Shown piece by piece: positions 8,917 through 18,416 of a stretch of DNA of 64,000 nt. Position 1 is the stretch's first letter. Each line of letters starts with the position of its first letter. This DNA comes from Bryobacteraceae bacterium (GTDB taxonomy: Bacteria > Acidobacteriota > Terriglobia > Bryobacterales > Bryobacteraceae). The DNA lies in NCBI GenBank assembly GCA_029975915.1, contig JARKOC010000466.1, positions 251,297-315,296 on the forward strand, given 5' to 3'. The notes under the pieces were generated by a model that saw only the letters and a program-made list of their open reading frames with translations, did not search any database and was not told the DNA's origin. The position numbers were made by a program, and so were the translations under genes.

Positions 8917-10221
8917 ATGAGCAACATCATCGTACTGGGATCGCAATGGGGAGACGAGGGCAAGGGCAAAATCGTCGACTTGTTCGCCGAGAAATTTGAC
9001 ATTGTGGCGCGCTATCAGGGCGGCCACAACGCCGGCCACACCGTTCAGGTAGGTCCGCAGAAATTCGTGCTCAAGTTGATTCCGAGCGGCGTGCTGCACT
9101 CGGGCAAGCAGGTGGTGATCGGCAATGGCGTGGTCATCGACCCGCAGGCGCTGCTGGATGAGATCGCGATGCTGGAGAAAGCGGGATTCGATCCGGTCTC
9201 GAAGATCTCCATCAGCAATCGGGCCCACATCATCTTCCCGTTCCACCGCCTGGTCGAGAAGGTCTCCGAGGGGCGCGCCGACCGTATCGCCATCGGCACC
9301 ACCTCGCGCGGCATAGGCCCGTGTTATGAGGACAAGATCGGCCGCCGCGGCCTGCGCATGGCTGACATGCTCAACCAGAAGCTCTTTAAGAGCCTCTATG
9401 ACAACCTCGCCGCCGACAAGCGAACCGTGGCCGAGGCGTTCGGCATCGACGCCGCCATCGATTATGAGGGCATCCTCGAGGATTACCGCGAGATGGCCGA
9501 GAAGATCCGGCCCATGGTCTGCGACACGGCGCAAAAGCTGAATGATTGGATCAAGGCCGGCAAGCGGATTCTATTCGAGGGCGCGCAAGGGACGATGCTC
9601 GACATCGACCATGGGACCTATCCGTTCGTTACATCATCGAGCGCTGCCGCCGGCGGCGCATGCACCGGCACGGGCGTGCCGCCGACAAAGATCGACGGTG
9701 TCATCGGCGTCTCGAAGGCGTACATCACTCGCGTGGGTGGCGGGCCGTTCCCGTCCGAGGACAAGGGCGAGGGCGGCAACATCATCCGCGAAGCTGGGCT
9801 GGAATACGGCTCGGTCACCGGACGTCCTCGCCGTTGCGGCTGGTTCGATGCGCCGTTGCTGCGCTACACCGCCATGGTGAACGGCTTCGATTCGCTGATC
9901 GTGACTAAGTTGGACGTGCTCGACGGATTGGGCGACCTGAAGGTCTGCACGGCTTACAAAGTCGATGGGGAAATCACCACCGAGATGCCCGCCGGCAACA
10001 TGCTACTGGAAAGCGTCGAGCCGGTGTATGAGACGCTGCCGGGCTGGGACCAGCCTACCAGCGGCGTGACCACGTACGACGAACTCCCCAAAGCTGCCCG
10101 CGATTACATCGCGTTTCTGGAAGAGAAGACAGGAGTGGAAGTCGGGGCGGTGTCGACGGGTCCCGAACGGTCGGAGACGATCATCCGGCCCGGGTCGAGG
10201 CTGGAAAAGCTGCTGGGTTAG
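8917..10221 (+). CDS. purA: Adenylosuccinate synthetase
   Basis: A 434-residue cytoplasmic enzyme that joins IMP and aspartate using GTP, the first committed step from IMP to AMP. The N-terminus carries the GTP-binding signature GSQWGDEGKGKIVD (residues 8-21) and GGHNAGHTV (about 36-44). Later family motifs are GTTSRGIGP and FEGAQGTMLDIDHGTYPFVT (about 224-243), then GVSKAYITRVG and GRPRRCGW. The length matches the family. It is divergent from the helical-protein/ankyrin pair. Confidence 0.98.
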   Translation: MSNIIVLGSQWGDEGKGKIVDLFAEKFDIVARYQGGHNAGHTVQVGPQKFVLKLIPSGVLHSGKQVVIGNGVVIDPQALLDEIAMLEKAGFDPVSKISISNRAHIIFPFHRLVEKVSEGRADRIAIGTTSRGIGPCYEDKIGRRGLRMADMLNQKLFKSLYDNLAADKRTVAEAFGIDAAIDYEGILEDYREMAEKIRPMVCDTAQKLNDWIKAGKRILFEGAQGTMLDIDHGTYPFVTSSSAAAGGACTGTGVPPTKIDGVIGVSKAYITRVGGGPFPSEDKGEGGNIIREAGLEYGSVTGRPRRCGWFDAPLLRYTAMVNGFDSLIVTKLDVLDGLGDLKVCTAYKVDGEITTEMPAGNMLLESVEPVYETLPGWDQPTSGVTTYDELPKAARDYIAFLEEKTGVEVGAVSTGPERSETIIRPGSRLEKLLG

Positions 10222-10242
10222 AAAGGCGGCCAGCGCGCGGAT

Positions 10243-10725
10243 TCACAGGCGCTGCTGCTTCATCCCGGCGAGCACTCCGGCGGCGATGGCGAACATGAAC
10301 ATCAGGATGCCGAAGGCGATCCCGATCACCGTCATGACGCCGACGAACTTCCAGAACGAACGTTGGGCGTCCAGGGCGGCCTCAAGTTGCCGGAACTGCG
10401 GCGTCGCGGCCAGGGCGCGGATTCTCGCCGCATACCGGTAGAGGTAGAGCGACGGGAAGATGTAGACGACGCCGAGCAGCGGGTAGAGGATCGCGACGAT
10501 GGCGAATTCTGGCTTCTGCGTGGCGAGTCCGGCGACGCCGACGCCGATCCCGCCAAGGACCATGAATCCCGCGCTGACGAACCCCAGGATCGCCATGAAA
10601 TAGACCCACGGGCGCGTGCGGTCCAGCAGTTTCACAGTGTCCTGTGAGAGGGCCGGCGCGGGGTACGACTGTGGAGCGGGGGGCAAAGCGCCAAAATCCT
10701 GCGGCCCCGGCTGAGTTTCTTCCAC
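10243..10725 (-). CDS. Small multi-pass membrane protein (DUF5362-like)
   Basis: 160 residues, starting at a GTG with a strong ribosome binding site (GGAGG, 6-base spacing). A proline-rich cytoplasmic N-terminus is followed by hydrophobic segments near residues 40-68, 74-97 and 124-153, with a charged helix (RIRALAATPQFRQLEAALDAQ) between the last two. The pattern resembles the DUF5362 family of small bacterial membrane proteins of unknown role. It converges on purA with a 21-base gap. Confidence 0.65.
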   Translation of the reverse strand: MEETQPGPQDFGALPPAPQSYPAPALSQDTVKLLDRTRPWVYFMAILGFVSAGFMVLGGIGVGVAGLATQKPEFAIVAILYPLLGVVYIFPSLYLYRYAARIRALAATPQFRQLEAALDAQRSFWKFVGVMTVIGIAFGILMFMFAIAAGVLAGMKQQRL

Positions 10726-10899
10726 TTTGTTCCTCCGAACCTCAATCGCCCGTTGTCCGGCACTTGGCGATCAGGGAGATTGGGACGTGCCAATCTTACC
10801 AGTCCACGTGACCGGCATCCAGCGGTGCGATGCAGAAATGGCGCAAGCTCATGCCCGCCCGGCGCTAGACTCCCTACTCCGCCACACCGGGTGCTCAAT

Positions 10900-11946
10900 C
10901 TAGGCCAAGGCGGCCTTACAGTACTCCACGCACTTGCGGACTTCAGCCACTGCGTCCGAGCCCGCGGGCACCGGATATTCCAGTTCGATGCTGGCCGGGA
11001 AGCGGTACTTATTCCGCTTCATGAGTTGCAGGATCTCCTTGATCGGCGTGCCGCCTTCGCCCCAGGGAACAGTGGCTCCGCCGATGGGCGGGCCGCCGGA
11101 GGGATTGGGCGTCGGCGCCTTACGGTCCTTTAAATGGAGGCTGGCAATGCGGCTGGCGTACTTCTCGACCAGCGGCAAAGGCGACTCTCCATTCACGCCG
11201 AAGTAATGGCCAACGTCGAAGTTCAGCGCCGTGTATTTCGATACAGAAAGGACCTTGTCGAAGCCCGATGCCCCGCCCTGGCCGTGAGTGTGGAATGCGA
11301 TGGCAAGTTTGCGCTTTGCGGCATAGGCCGCCACGCGAGCCAGCAATTCGTCATTGGTGGGCAGTTCCATGGTGATGTGGTCGGCGCCGAGGGTTTCGGC
11401 GACGTTCCAGATGTAGTCGTATTCGGCGTCGGGCATTTCAAGCGTCGGAGGCAGCTTGAAGCAGTAGATCTTAACGCCCGCGTCCTCGTACATCTTGCGG
11501 AACTCTTTGTACTTGCTCATGGGGGCGGAGGTGCGCCAGGCGGAGAGGTCGGCGGCGGCTTTCTTGCGGGCGGCAATCTGCTCAGGCGTCGCCTGGAACC
11601 GGCCGCCGGGTCCACCGGGACCACCTGCGGGAGGACCGCCGGCAGGAGGTCCGCCGGGACCACCCTGAGGACGTGCGCCTGCTCCGCCGGGAGGCGGGCC
11701 CATGGGGCGCATAACGGGCAACGGCGCGCCGGCGTAGCTTTCGGCGACGTTACTCATCAACTCGATTCCGCTGACGCCGCTGTCGACGCAGTACTTCAGG
11801 GTGTTTTCGACGGGCAGGCTGCGGAAGCTGTAGGTGATGGCGCCGACCATGACTCCACCGAAGTTCGAGTTGGGTTTGGCCAGGATGCGCGGCGCCGCCA
11901 GCGCCGGAAGGGCGAGTCCGCCTAGTTGCCGTCTGGTGATGTTCAT
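10900..11946 (-). CDS. Exported sugar phosphate isomerase/epimerase-family TIM-barrel protein
   Basis: 348 residues from the ATG at 11946, chosen because it gives a Tat/Sec-like leader (MNITRRQLGGLALPALAAPR) and has a GGGAG ribosome binding site; the frame extends further upstream without support. The body matches the xylose-isomerase-like AP endonuclease 2 superfamily (GVSGIELM; MELPTNDELL; AIAFHTHGQGG; LNFDVGHYFGVNGESPLPLVEKYASRIASLHLKDRK contains the metal-site strand). Such proteins isomerise or epimerise sugars or polyols in a metal-dependent TIM barrel. Residues 80-116 are an unusual run of glycine and proline not found in the fold core. The substrate is unknown. Confidence 0.82.
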   Translation of the reverse strand: MNITRRQLGGLALPALAAPRILAKPNSNFGGVMVGAITYSFRSLPVENTLKYCVDSGVSGIELMSNVAESYAGAPLPVMRPMGPPPGGAGARPQGGPGGPPAGGPPAGGPGGPGGRFQATPEQIAARKKAAADLSAWRTSAPMSKYKEFRKMYEDAGVKIYCFKLPPTLEMPDAEYDYIWNVAETLGADHITMELPTNDELLARVAAYAAKRKLAIAFHTHGQGGASGFDKVLSVSKYTALNFDVGHYFGVNGESPLPLVEKYASRIASLHLKDRKAPTPNPSGGPPIGGATVPWGEGGTPIKEILQLMKRNKYRFPASIELEYPVPAGSDAVAEVRKCVEYCKAALA

Positions 11947-12068
11947 TGTTGTCACTCCCTTGGGATGAAAGCAGTTGGTCCGCGAACAATCTTCCCACAT
12001 GGTTCTATCACATCCCCAGGCCGCTCGGGGCGCGGCCATCGCGGCCAGACTGCTAAACTAGGAAATTC

Positions 12069-12839
12069 ATGTCAGAGTTGTTGAAAGACAAGAGCACGCT
12101 TGTGCTCGGGCTGGCCAACCGCTGGTCGCTTGCCTATGCTATCGCCAAGGCGTTTCGCCGCGAGGGCGCCAAGCTCATCCTCACTTACCAGGGCGAGCGC
12201 CAGCAGGACGCCGTCGAGGAACTGGCTGCTGAACTCGGCGCCAACCGGCTGCTTTCGTGCGATGTTACCCAGGAATCGGACCTCGCCCACCTCTCCGAAA
12301 TCCTGCGCGGTGAGGGCGACACCATCGACGCCGTGGTCCACTCCATCGCATTCGCCAACAAGGACGACCTGGCGCGGCCGTTCGTTGAGACATCCCGCGA
12401 AGGATTCCTGTTGGCCCACGAGATCAGCACTTATTCGCTGGTTGGTGTCGCGAGGGCAGTAGCGCCGGTGATGTCGAACGGCGGATCAATCATGACCCTT
12501 TCGTATCTGGGCGCCGTGCGCGTGCTGCCAAATTACAACGTCATGGGCGTGGCCAAGGCGGGGCTGGAGGCGAGCGTCCGGTATTTGGCGAGCGATCTCG
12601 GGCCGAAGAACATTCGAGTGAACGCAATCTCGGCCGGTCCGATTAAGACGGCGTCGGCGCGCGGAATCAAGGACTTCAACAAGATTCTGGAGCGCGTAGC
12701 CGAATCGACGCCTTTGCGGCGGCCGACCGATCCTGAGGAAGTCGCCGACACGGCCGTCTTTCTGGCCTCTGACCTTGGCCGCGGTATCACCGGCAATGTC
12801 ATCTACGTCGATTCCGGCTACCAGATCATGGGCTTCTAG
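12069..12839 (+). CDS. fabI: Enoyl-[acyl-carrier-protein] reductase (NADH)
   Basis: A 256-residue short-chain-dehydrogenase-type enzyme that reduces trans-2-enoyl-ACP in the last step of each fatty-acid elongation round. FabI features seen: N-terminal nucleotide loop GLANRWSLAYAIAKAF, HSIAFANKDDL, and the catalytic Tyr-x6-Lys pair in YNVMGVAKAGLEASVRYLA. The C-terminal part has NAISAGPIKTASARGI and GNVIYVDSGYQIMG. The length is typical. It stands alone, divergent from the sugar isomerase-like gene; AGGA lies about 6 bases before the ATG. Confidence 0.97.
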   Translation: MSELLKDKSTLVLGLANRWSLAYAIAKAFRREGAKLILTYQGERQQDAVEELAAELGANRLLSCDVTQESDLAHLSEILRGEGDTIDAVVHSIAFANKDDLARPFVETSREGFLLAHEISTYSLVGVARAVAPVMSNGGSIMTLSYLGAVRVLPNYNVMGVAKAGLEASVRYLASDLGPKNIRVNAISAGPIKTASARGIKDFNKILERVAESTPLRRPTDPEEVADTAVFLASDLGRGITGNVIYVDSGYQIMGF

Positions 12840-12872
12840 GCTGCGTTGACCGCCGCCAGATCCGGGAAACCC

Positions 12873-14147
12873 TTAGTTCTTCGGAGGTGGGACGATGAAC
12901 TCGCCTTCGCGCACGCCATAGGCGGGGTCAAGCAGTTGGTAATCCTTGCCCGACCTGGCGTTCCAATCCCATACGATTTTGCCCTCGCGTAGCGTGAGTT
13001 CGCAGAACAGGCGCTGTTTGGCTGGGATGGTCCCGGCATCCGAGTCTCCGAACTTGAAGTCGCCTGCCATCAGACGAAACGCCGCGATGTCGGCGGGCGC
13101 ACCCACAGCGATGTGGCCCAGATCGTTTTTGCCGATTATAGCCGCCGCCTTGTGCGTGGACGCCGCGATCACATCCTTCAATGGCATCCCCATGGCCAGC
13201 AGCTTCGACATCGTGGTTGGCATGTCCATCATGAAGTTGTTCATGCTGCCGGTGTGCAGGTCGGTAGAAATTGAATCGGGATAGAATCCCTGCTTCACAG
13301 CCGGGACGGCATTGCGGAATGCGAAGCTCCCGCCGCCATGTCCGACGTCAAACCGCACGTCGCGCTTCCGCGCCTCATGCAGGTATGGATAGACCTTGCC
13401 GTCCTCTCCAATCCAGGGCACCGGCGCGCGGAAACAGTGCGTGGCGATGTCGCCTGGCCTCAGTTTCTCCGTGACCAGTTCCCAGAAGGGCCGTTCCTTC
13501 TTGAAGAACCCGAAGTCAACCATCACCGGCAGGCCCGCGAGCGTTCCTGCCTCCACCGCCTTCTGAACCGCAGTCCACTCGCCAGACTCCCAATGCGCCG
13601 TCTTCACGCCGACCACAATGTCAGCGTGCTTCTTGGCCAGCCGCGCGATCTCGGCCGGATTCATATCCTCGGCGTGCTGCTCGACCATGTTCGACAGCAT
13701 CCCAAAGCCGGCGATGTTGATGAAGGCGAATACCCGCGTGCGCGCCCGGTCGAGCACCGTGTGGCGGAACGTCTCGAAGTTGCGCCAGCCCGCGCTGCCG
13801 GCATCGGCCATCGTCGTAACACCCGTGCGGAAACTGAAGTCGTCGGGCCGGATACTGTTGTCTCCGGCCCAAACGTCCTTGACCCCTGTCGTATGGAACA
13901 GATGAACGTGAATGTCGACCAGCCCCGGCGTCACCACCAGGCCGGTCACATCCAGCACCTTTGCCGCCCTCGACGCCTCCAGGCCCGGCGCGACGGCAGC
14001 TACCAGGCCATCCTTGACTGCGACATCGGCCACGCGATCGATCCCGTTTTTCGGGTCGATCACGCGGCCGCCCTTCAGCAGAAGGTCCCAGGCCGGCTGC
14101 GAGTAAGCCGCGGTGGTGAGCATGGCGGCCAGCAACAGGGTCCTCAT
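12873..14147 (-). CDS. Exported amidohydrolase-family protein
   Basis: 424 residues with a signal peptide (MRTLLLAAMLTTAAYSQ). It belongs to the metal-dependent amidohydrolase superfamily: an N-terminal sandwich segment (LLKGGRVIDPKNGIDRVADVAVKDG) and the metal-binding HxH in PGLVDIHVHLFH near residue 80, then GVTTMADAGSAGW. Closest relatives by motif are dihydroorotase/D-aminoacylase-like enzymes found next to oxidoreductases in soil bacteria. It starts 7 bases after the stop codon of the Gfo/Idh/MocA gene, so the two form an operon and may act on the same exogenous compound. The substrate is inferred to be an amide or cyclic amide, not identified. Confidence 0.85.
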   Translation of the reverse strand: MRTLLLAAMLTTAAYSQPAWDLLLKGGRVIDPKNGIDRVADVAVKDGLVAAVAPGLEASRAAKVLDVTGLVVTPGLVDIHVHLFHTTGVKDVWAGDNSIRPDDFSFRTGVTTMADAGSAGWRNFETFRHTVLDRARTRVFAFINIAGFGMLSNMVEQHAEDMNPAEIARLAKKHADIVVGVKTAHWESGEWTAVQKAVEAGTLAGLPVMVDFGFFKKERPFWELVTEKLRPGDIATHCFRAPVPWIGEDGKVYPYLHEARKRDVRFDVGHGGGSFAFRNAVPAVKQGFYPDSISTDLHTGSMNNFMMDMPTTMSKLLAMGMPLKDVIAASTHKAAAIIGKNDLGHIAVGAPADIAAFRLMAGDFKFGDSDAGTIPAKQRLFCELTLREGKIVWDWNARSGKDYQLLDPAYGVREGEFIVPPPKN

Positions 14148-14154
14148 CGCCGCC

Positions 14155-15387
14155 TTACGCCTTTTTGGCCTTCTGTGCCGTGGCGTCCCACTTCAGGTAT
14201 TGCCGCTTCTTATAGGACTCCACCGACATCTCACAGAGCACGACACCGTAGTAACCCAGCATCGAATCGCACTTCAGCGCCTCGCCCTTGCGGATGGCAG
14301 CCTGCAAGTTCCGGTGATGGTAGTTGGTATTTTCAGCGCCCGTCTTCTTGAACGTAAATGTTTTAGCCTCGTTGGCGAATTCGCGCTGGGGCGTGATCGT
14401 GAAGCCGGTGCGGTCGAAGGTCAGTGTGGCATGGTGGCCTCGAATCAAGTGCGGCACCGGCGTATCGTTGGCCATCGTTGAAATCAACTGCATCGTCGGC
14501 CCGCCCGGATAGTCTGCCAGCACGTTGAACGTATCCGGAATTTCCGCTATCGACTTCGTGAACTCAAACTTCCCGCCCGTGGCCACAACGAACTCGGGGA
14601 ACTGCAGGTTCAGGGCCTTGATCAGGCGCGTGCAGCGATGAATGTAAAGGTCGGTGGCGATACCGCCGGAATAGTCCCAATACCGGCGCCAGCGGAAATA
14701 CCGTTCCGGATCCCAAGGCCGCTTCTTGGCCGGACCCAGCCACATGTTCCAGTCCAGGTTCACGCCCGGCTTGGCGTCCTCATCAATCTTGTAGAACGGC
14801 GCCGACCAGAAATCGTCCCGGTGGTTACGCGAGTAATCGATCTGGCACAGCACCACTTTACCCAGCGCACCCGCCTTGATCTGCTCCCAGGCCGCTTCAT
14901 AGCTGTCGTCCGACATGCCCTGGACGCCTACCTGCAGCTTCCTGCCTGGATACTGCTTCAACTTGGCGACAACCTTTTTCGCCTCCTCGATGGTGTGCGT
15001 CATCGGCTTCTCGACATAGACATGTTTGCCGGCATCGAGCGCATCGAGAGTAATCTGCGCGTGCCAGTGCTCCGGCGTGGCGATCAGAACGTAGTCGATC
15101 GACTTGTCGTCGAGCAGTTCCTTGTAATTCTTGTAGGGCTTGCCGCCGGTGCGTTGGGCGAAATTGTCTCGCCGCTTGTCGTACACATCGCACACCGCGG
15201 CCAGTTCGATATTCATCGCATCCTTGGCCTTCAACAGACCATCAAGATGCGCCCCTGCCATGCCGCCGCAGCCAATGATGCCTACCTTTAGGCGCTCGTT
15301 GGCGCCAGCGACTTGACCAAAGCTTTTTGCGCTGACTGCCAGCGTGGATGCGGCAGCGACGAAGTCCCTGCGAGAATAGATTGCCAT
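14155..15387 (-). CDS. Gfo/Idh/MocA-family oxidoreductase, Tat-exported
   Basis: 410 residues. The leader [20 protein letters not shown] is a twin-arginine signal. The NAD(P)-binding Rossmann fold starts at [18 protein letters not shown], and the family signature [14 protein letters not shown] lies near residue 130. The C-terminal half is the expected alpha/beta substrate domain. Exported members of this family are abundant in Bryobacterales and Planctomycetes and oxidise or otherwise transform sugars. It is first in a two-gene operon with the amidohydrolase. Its start lies only 18 bases from the divergent prepilin peptidase start. Confidence 0.9.
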   Translation of the reverse strand: MAIYSRRDFVAAASTLAVSAKSFGQVAGANERLKVGIIGCGGMAGAHLDGLLKAKDAMNIELAAVCDVYDKRRDNFAQRTGGKPYKNYKELLDDKSIDYVLIATPEHWHAQITLDALDAGKHVYVEKPMTHTIEEAKKVVAKLKQYPGRKLQVGVQGMSDDSYEAAWEQIKAGALGKVVLCQIDYSRNHRDDFWSAPFYKIDEDAKPGVNLDWNMWLGPAKKRPWDPERYFRWRRYWDYSGGIATDLYIHRCTRLIKALNLQFPEFVVATGGKFEFTKSIAEIPDTFNVLADYPGGPTMQLISTMANDTPVPHLIRGHHATLTFDRTGFTITPQREFANEAKTFTFKKTGAENTNYHHRNLQAAIRKGEALKCDSMLGYYGVVLCEMSVESYKKRQYLKWDATAQKAKKA

Positions 15388-15405
15388 ATAGGAATTCTAC
15401 GCCGT

Positions 15406-15951
15406 ATGAAACTGCTCCCGCTGCCTGTCGAAGTTGCCCTTCTTCTGATAGTCCTCACAGCTGCCGTGAGCGACATCCGATCGCGCTCGATCCCCAACTG
15501 GCTCACGCTGGGCGGCATTGTGGCCGGACTCGCGCTGAACACTTACGCGACAGGCCTGGAAGGGCTGAAATTCTCAGCCATCGGCTTTGGTGTTGCGGCG
15601 CTCATCTTCTTGCCGCTGTTCATGATCCGGTTTCTCGGGGGAGGCGACGTAAAACTAATGGCCGCCGTCGGCGCCTGTGCCGGCGCGGCGAATCTGTTTG
15701 CCATCTTTATCTTCGACGCCATCTTCGGCGGCATAGCGGCTCTGGTCCTTGTCACCGTCCGCGGCCGCGGCAAGCACACATTACGCAACACAGGCCAGAT
15801 GATCGCTTCGCTCTTCAGGGGCAAGGCGCCCTATACGCAAAACGAGGAACTCGAGGCGGGCGGCGAAAAGTCGCTCGGGATGCCACGCGCAGTCACCATC
15901 GCCGCCGCCACGCTGCTTGTCCTTTGGGCTAGTCGAGTACCCGTACGGTAA
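15406..15951 (+). CDS. Prepilin peptidase, A24 family (CpaA/TadV-like, short form)
   Basis: 181 residues from the ATG at 15406, chosen because it gives a membrane-protein N-terminus; the frame stays open further upstream, inside the divergent gene. Both catalytic aspartate motifs of type IV prepilin peptidases are present: the first in TAAVSDIRSRSIPNWLT, the second in GGGDVKLMAAVG. The N-terminal zinc/methyltransferase domain of PilD is absent, as in CpaA/TadV-type proteins that process Flp pilins. Four to five membrane helices are expected. No pilus gene is nearby. The 3' end overlaps the convergent hydrolase gene by 23 bases. Confidence 0.85.
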   Translation: MKLLPLPVEVALLLIVLTAAVSDIRSRSIPNWLTLGGIVAGLALNTYATGLEGLKFSAIGFGVAALIFLPLFMIRFLGGGDVKLMAAVGACAGAANLFAIFIFDAIFGGIAALVLVTVRGRGKHTLRNTGQMIASLFRGKAPYTQNEELEAGGEKSLGMPRAVTIAAATLLVLWASRVPVR

Positions 15952-17812
15952 GCCCGCTCGCCTGCTGGCCGCCGAGGTAGACCCGCTGCGTCGCCTTCTG
16001 GAAATCCGACGCCTTGGCTTCGTGGATCGGCACGAACTTCTGCGGATTGCGGTCAGTGAGCGGGAACCAACTGCTCTGCACCTGCACCATCAGCTTGTGC
16101 CCCTTGCGGAAGGTATGAAATACATCGGGCAATTCGAACTCGACCTTCTCCACCTTGCCCGGCGTGAACGGTTCCGGCTTGTCGAATCCGTTGCGGAACC
16201 GGCCCCGGAACGGCTCCCCGCGCACCAGCATCTGGTAGCCGCCCATGCGCACCTGCTCCGGATTCGGATCATTGTCTGGCGCATCCGGCGGATACACGTC
16301 AATCAATTTCACCACCCAATCGGAATCAGTGCCGGTTGTCGAAACGTACAACGTCGCCTTCATCGGTCCGGCGATACGCAGGTCCGATTCGAGCGCCTCA
16401 GTCTGATAGACCAGGACGTCGGGCCGCGACGCCGCAAACCGCTGGTCGTCGGTCATGTAGTTGTAGTCCATCCGGTTGGTGATGTAGGGCGTGAACGGCA
16501 CTGGCTTCATCGGGTCGCTGATGTACTCGTCGTGCCCCGTTGCGGCCGGCGCACTGCTCGCAAGTTTGCCCTGCGGCTGGAAAAACAGCGTTCGGAGCCT
16601 GCCGTCCTTGGGCGGCCAGGCATCCATCTTGTGCCACTCGTTTCGGCCAGTCTCAAAGACATAGGCTTCCGGCAATTTGTTGCCGTCGCCCTTGCCCTTC
16701 AGGTGGTAGTTGAAAAACGGAAACTCGATCTCATCCTGGAAGAACTTCGATGTGTTCGAAGCGAAGCTGACATTGCCCAGCCGCGACCCGTCCGGCCGCG
16801 CCCACCCGCCATGGCTCCACGGCCCTTCCACCAGCATGTTCGTCGCCCCTGGGCTGTTCTTCTCCGCCCACGAGTAAATGCTCAGCGGGCCGTACACGTC
16901 TTCCGCATCGAACCAGCCGCCGACGGTGAGCATGGCCGGCTTGACGTTTTTCATGTGCCGGTTCGCCGCCCGCGATTGCCAGAACGCCGAATACGTGTCG
17001 TTCGAAATGAGATCTCTCCAGAACTTGATCTGGCCCTTGAAGAACTTCTCGTCGTAGTTCGCGAGCGGCCCCACCGACAGGTGGAAGTCATAGCCATCCG
17101 GCGTGTCCATCGTGAACTTCGACCCCGGCAGCAACGCCTCCTCGGGCAACGGCCGTCCAAAGAAGCCGAGAAAGTTGAAGGCGTGAGAGAGGAACAGGAC
17201 GCCGTTATGGCGGAAGTCGTCTCCGACAAACCAGTCGTTCACCGGCGCCTGCGGCGAGGTCGCCTTTAGCGCCGGGTGCGCGTCAACGGCCCCCATTGCC
17301 GCATAGAAACCGGGATACGAGATGCCCCACATACCCACGCGCCCATTGTTATTGGGGATATTCTTGATGAGCCAGTCGATGGTGTCGTAAGTGTCGGTCG
17401 CCTCGTCCACATCTTTCGGCCCCTGCTTGTTCACCACCACCGGACGCACGTGGACGAACGTGCCTTCGCTCTTGTTCCGGCCACGGACGTCCTGATAGAC
17501 GAAGATGAACTTTTCCTTCTGAAACTTCTCGCTCGACGGGCCAAGGTTGGCGCGGTAGTTCTCGATCCCGTATGGCGCAACGCTATAGGGTGTCCGCGAC
17601 ATCATGATTGGATACGGCTCGCTGTTGTCCTTCGGCGTGTAGACGGCCGTGAACAGCTTCACGCCATCCCGCATGGGAATCATGAACTCGTGCTTCGTGT
17701 AAGCGGCTTTGACCGCCGCCTGGCGCTCACGGTAGGCGCTGTCCTGTTGTCCCCGCTGTGCCACGGCCAGCGGCGCACAGGCAAGCAATGCAATGCAAAG
17801 GATCCGTCTCAT
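15929..17812 (-). CDS. Exported CocE/NonD-type hydrolase (S15 family)
   Basis: 627 residues with a signal peptide (MRRILCIALLACAPLAVAQ). The alpha/beta-hydrolase nucleophile elbow is GMWGISYPGFYAA (Ser at about residue 158). The acid is likely the Asp in GGWFDAEDVYGPL and the base the His in EGPWSHGGW. The C-terminal part is the beta-sandwich domain of X-Pro dipeptidyl-peptidase and cocaine-esterase-like enzymes. It is the third gene of an operon with an S9 peptidase and a site-2 protease; its ATG is one base after the preceding stop codon. Likely an exported acylaminoacyl- or X-prolyl-type hydrolase. Confidence 0.92.
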   Translation of the reverse strand: MRRILCIALLACAPLAVAQRGQQDSAYRERQAAVKAAYTKHEFMIPMRDGVKLFTAVYTPKDNSEPYPIMMSRTPYSVAPYGIENYRANLGPSSEKFQKEKFIFVYQDVRGRNKSEGTFVHVRPVVVNKQGPKDVDEATDTYDTIDWLIKNIPNNNGRVGMWGISYPGFYAAMGAVDAHPALKATSPQAPVNDWFVGDDFRHNGVLFLSHAFNFLGFFGRPLPEEALLPGSKFTMDTPDGYDFHLSVGPLANYDEKFFKGQIKFWRDLISNDTYSAFWQSRAANRHMKNVKPAMLTVGGWFDAEDVYGPLSIYSWAEKNSPGATNMLVEGPWSHGGWARPDGSRLGNVSFASNTSKFFQDEIEFPFFNYHLKGKGDGNKLPEAYVFETGRNEWHKMDAWPPKDGRLRTLFFQPQGKLASSAPAATGHDEYISDPMKPVPFTPYITNRMDYNYMTDDQRFAASRPDVLVYQTEALESDLRIAGPMKATLYVSTTGTDSDWVVKLIDVYPPDAPDNDPNPEQVRMGGYQMLVRGEPFRGRFRNGFDKPEPFTPGKVEKVEFELPDVFHTFRKGHKLMVQVQSSWFPLTDRNPQKFVPIHEAKASDFQKATQRVYLGGQQASGLTVRVLD

Positions 17813-17813
17813 C

Positions 17814-18416
17814 TCAACCTCTGAAGAACGTAAACATTTTCAACGCGGTCATGAAGCTGACCTGCGACATCCACCGGCCCAGTCCTGTAGAGAATATTGC
17901 AATCAGGATCACCAGGAACCCGAACCGGGCCACTTCAACATAGACTTGCGGCGGAATCCGCGCCGCCAGCAGGAACTTCGACCCGTCCAGCGGCGGCACC
18001 GGCAACATGTTGAAGATCGCCAGGTAGATGCTCAGATAAGCCGCTCGGAACAGAATCTGCTGTCCGTCCACCCAAAACAGCCCGATGATCGCCATGACAA
18101 AGGCGAATACCACATTCGACGCCGGGCCGGCCAGCGCCACCAGCACCAATCCGTTATAGTGGCCCTTCAGCCGGGCGATGTTGGTGTTCACCGGCCTCCC
18201 CCAGCCCAGAAATCCCCCGGCGAACAACGATGTCAGCGCCGGCAGGATCACCGTCCCCATCCAATCCACGTGCGCCAGCGGATTCAGCGTGACGCGGCCT
18301 TCTTCCCGAGGCGTCGGATCGCCTAGTTTCTCGGCCACCCACGCATGAGCGAACTCATGCGGCGTGGTCAGCATCCAGAAAATGATGACGTCCAGCCCGG
18401 CCTGCGCCCAGTTCAT
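17814..18416 (-). CDS. Site-2 protease family membrane metalloprotease (M50)
   Basis: 200 residues, with five or six hydrophobic segments. The zinc-binding HExxH is HEFAHAW near residue 23, and the third-ligand region is MLPVPPLDG near residue 137, as in compact bacterial M50B proteases. NPLAHVDWMG is also typical of this subgroup. Such enzymes cut transmembrane segments inside the membrane. The start overlaps the S9 peptidase stop (ATGA), showing translational coupling; the hydrolase gene follows after one base. Confidence 0.93.
   Translation of the reverse strand: MNWAQAGLDVIIFWMLTTPHEFAHAWVAEKLGDPTPREEGRVTLNPLAHVDWMGTVILPALTSLFAGGFLGWGRPVNTNIARLKGHYNGLVLVALAGPASNVVFAFVMAIIGLFWVDGQQILFRAAYLSIYLAIFNMLPVPPLDGSKFLLAARIPPQVYVEVARFGFLVILIAIFSTGLGRWMSQVSFMTALKMFTFFRG

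Noticed and set aside
15917..17269. 450-residue plus-strand frame over the CocE-type hydrolase
   Set aside because: Shadow of the real gene, with typical arginine/proline/histidine-rich shadow composition and no recognisable domain.
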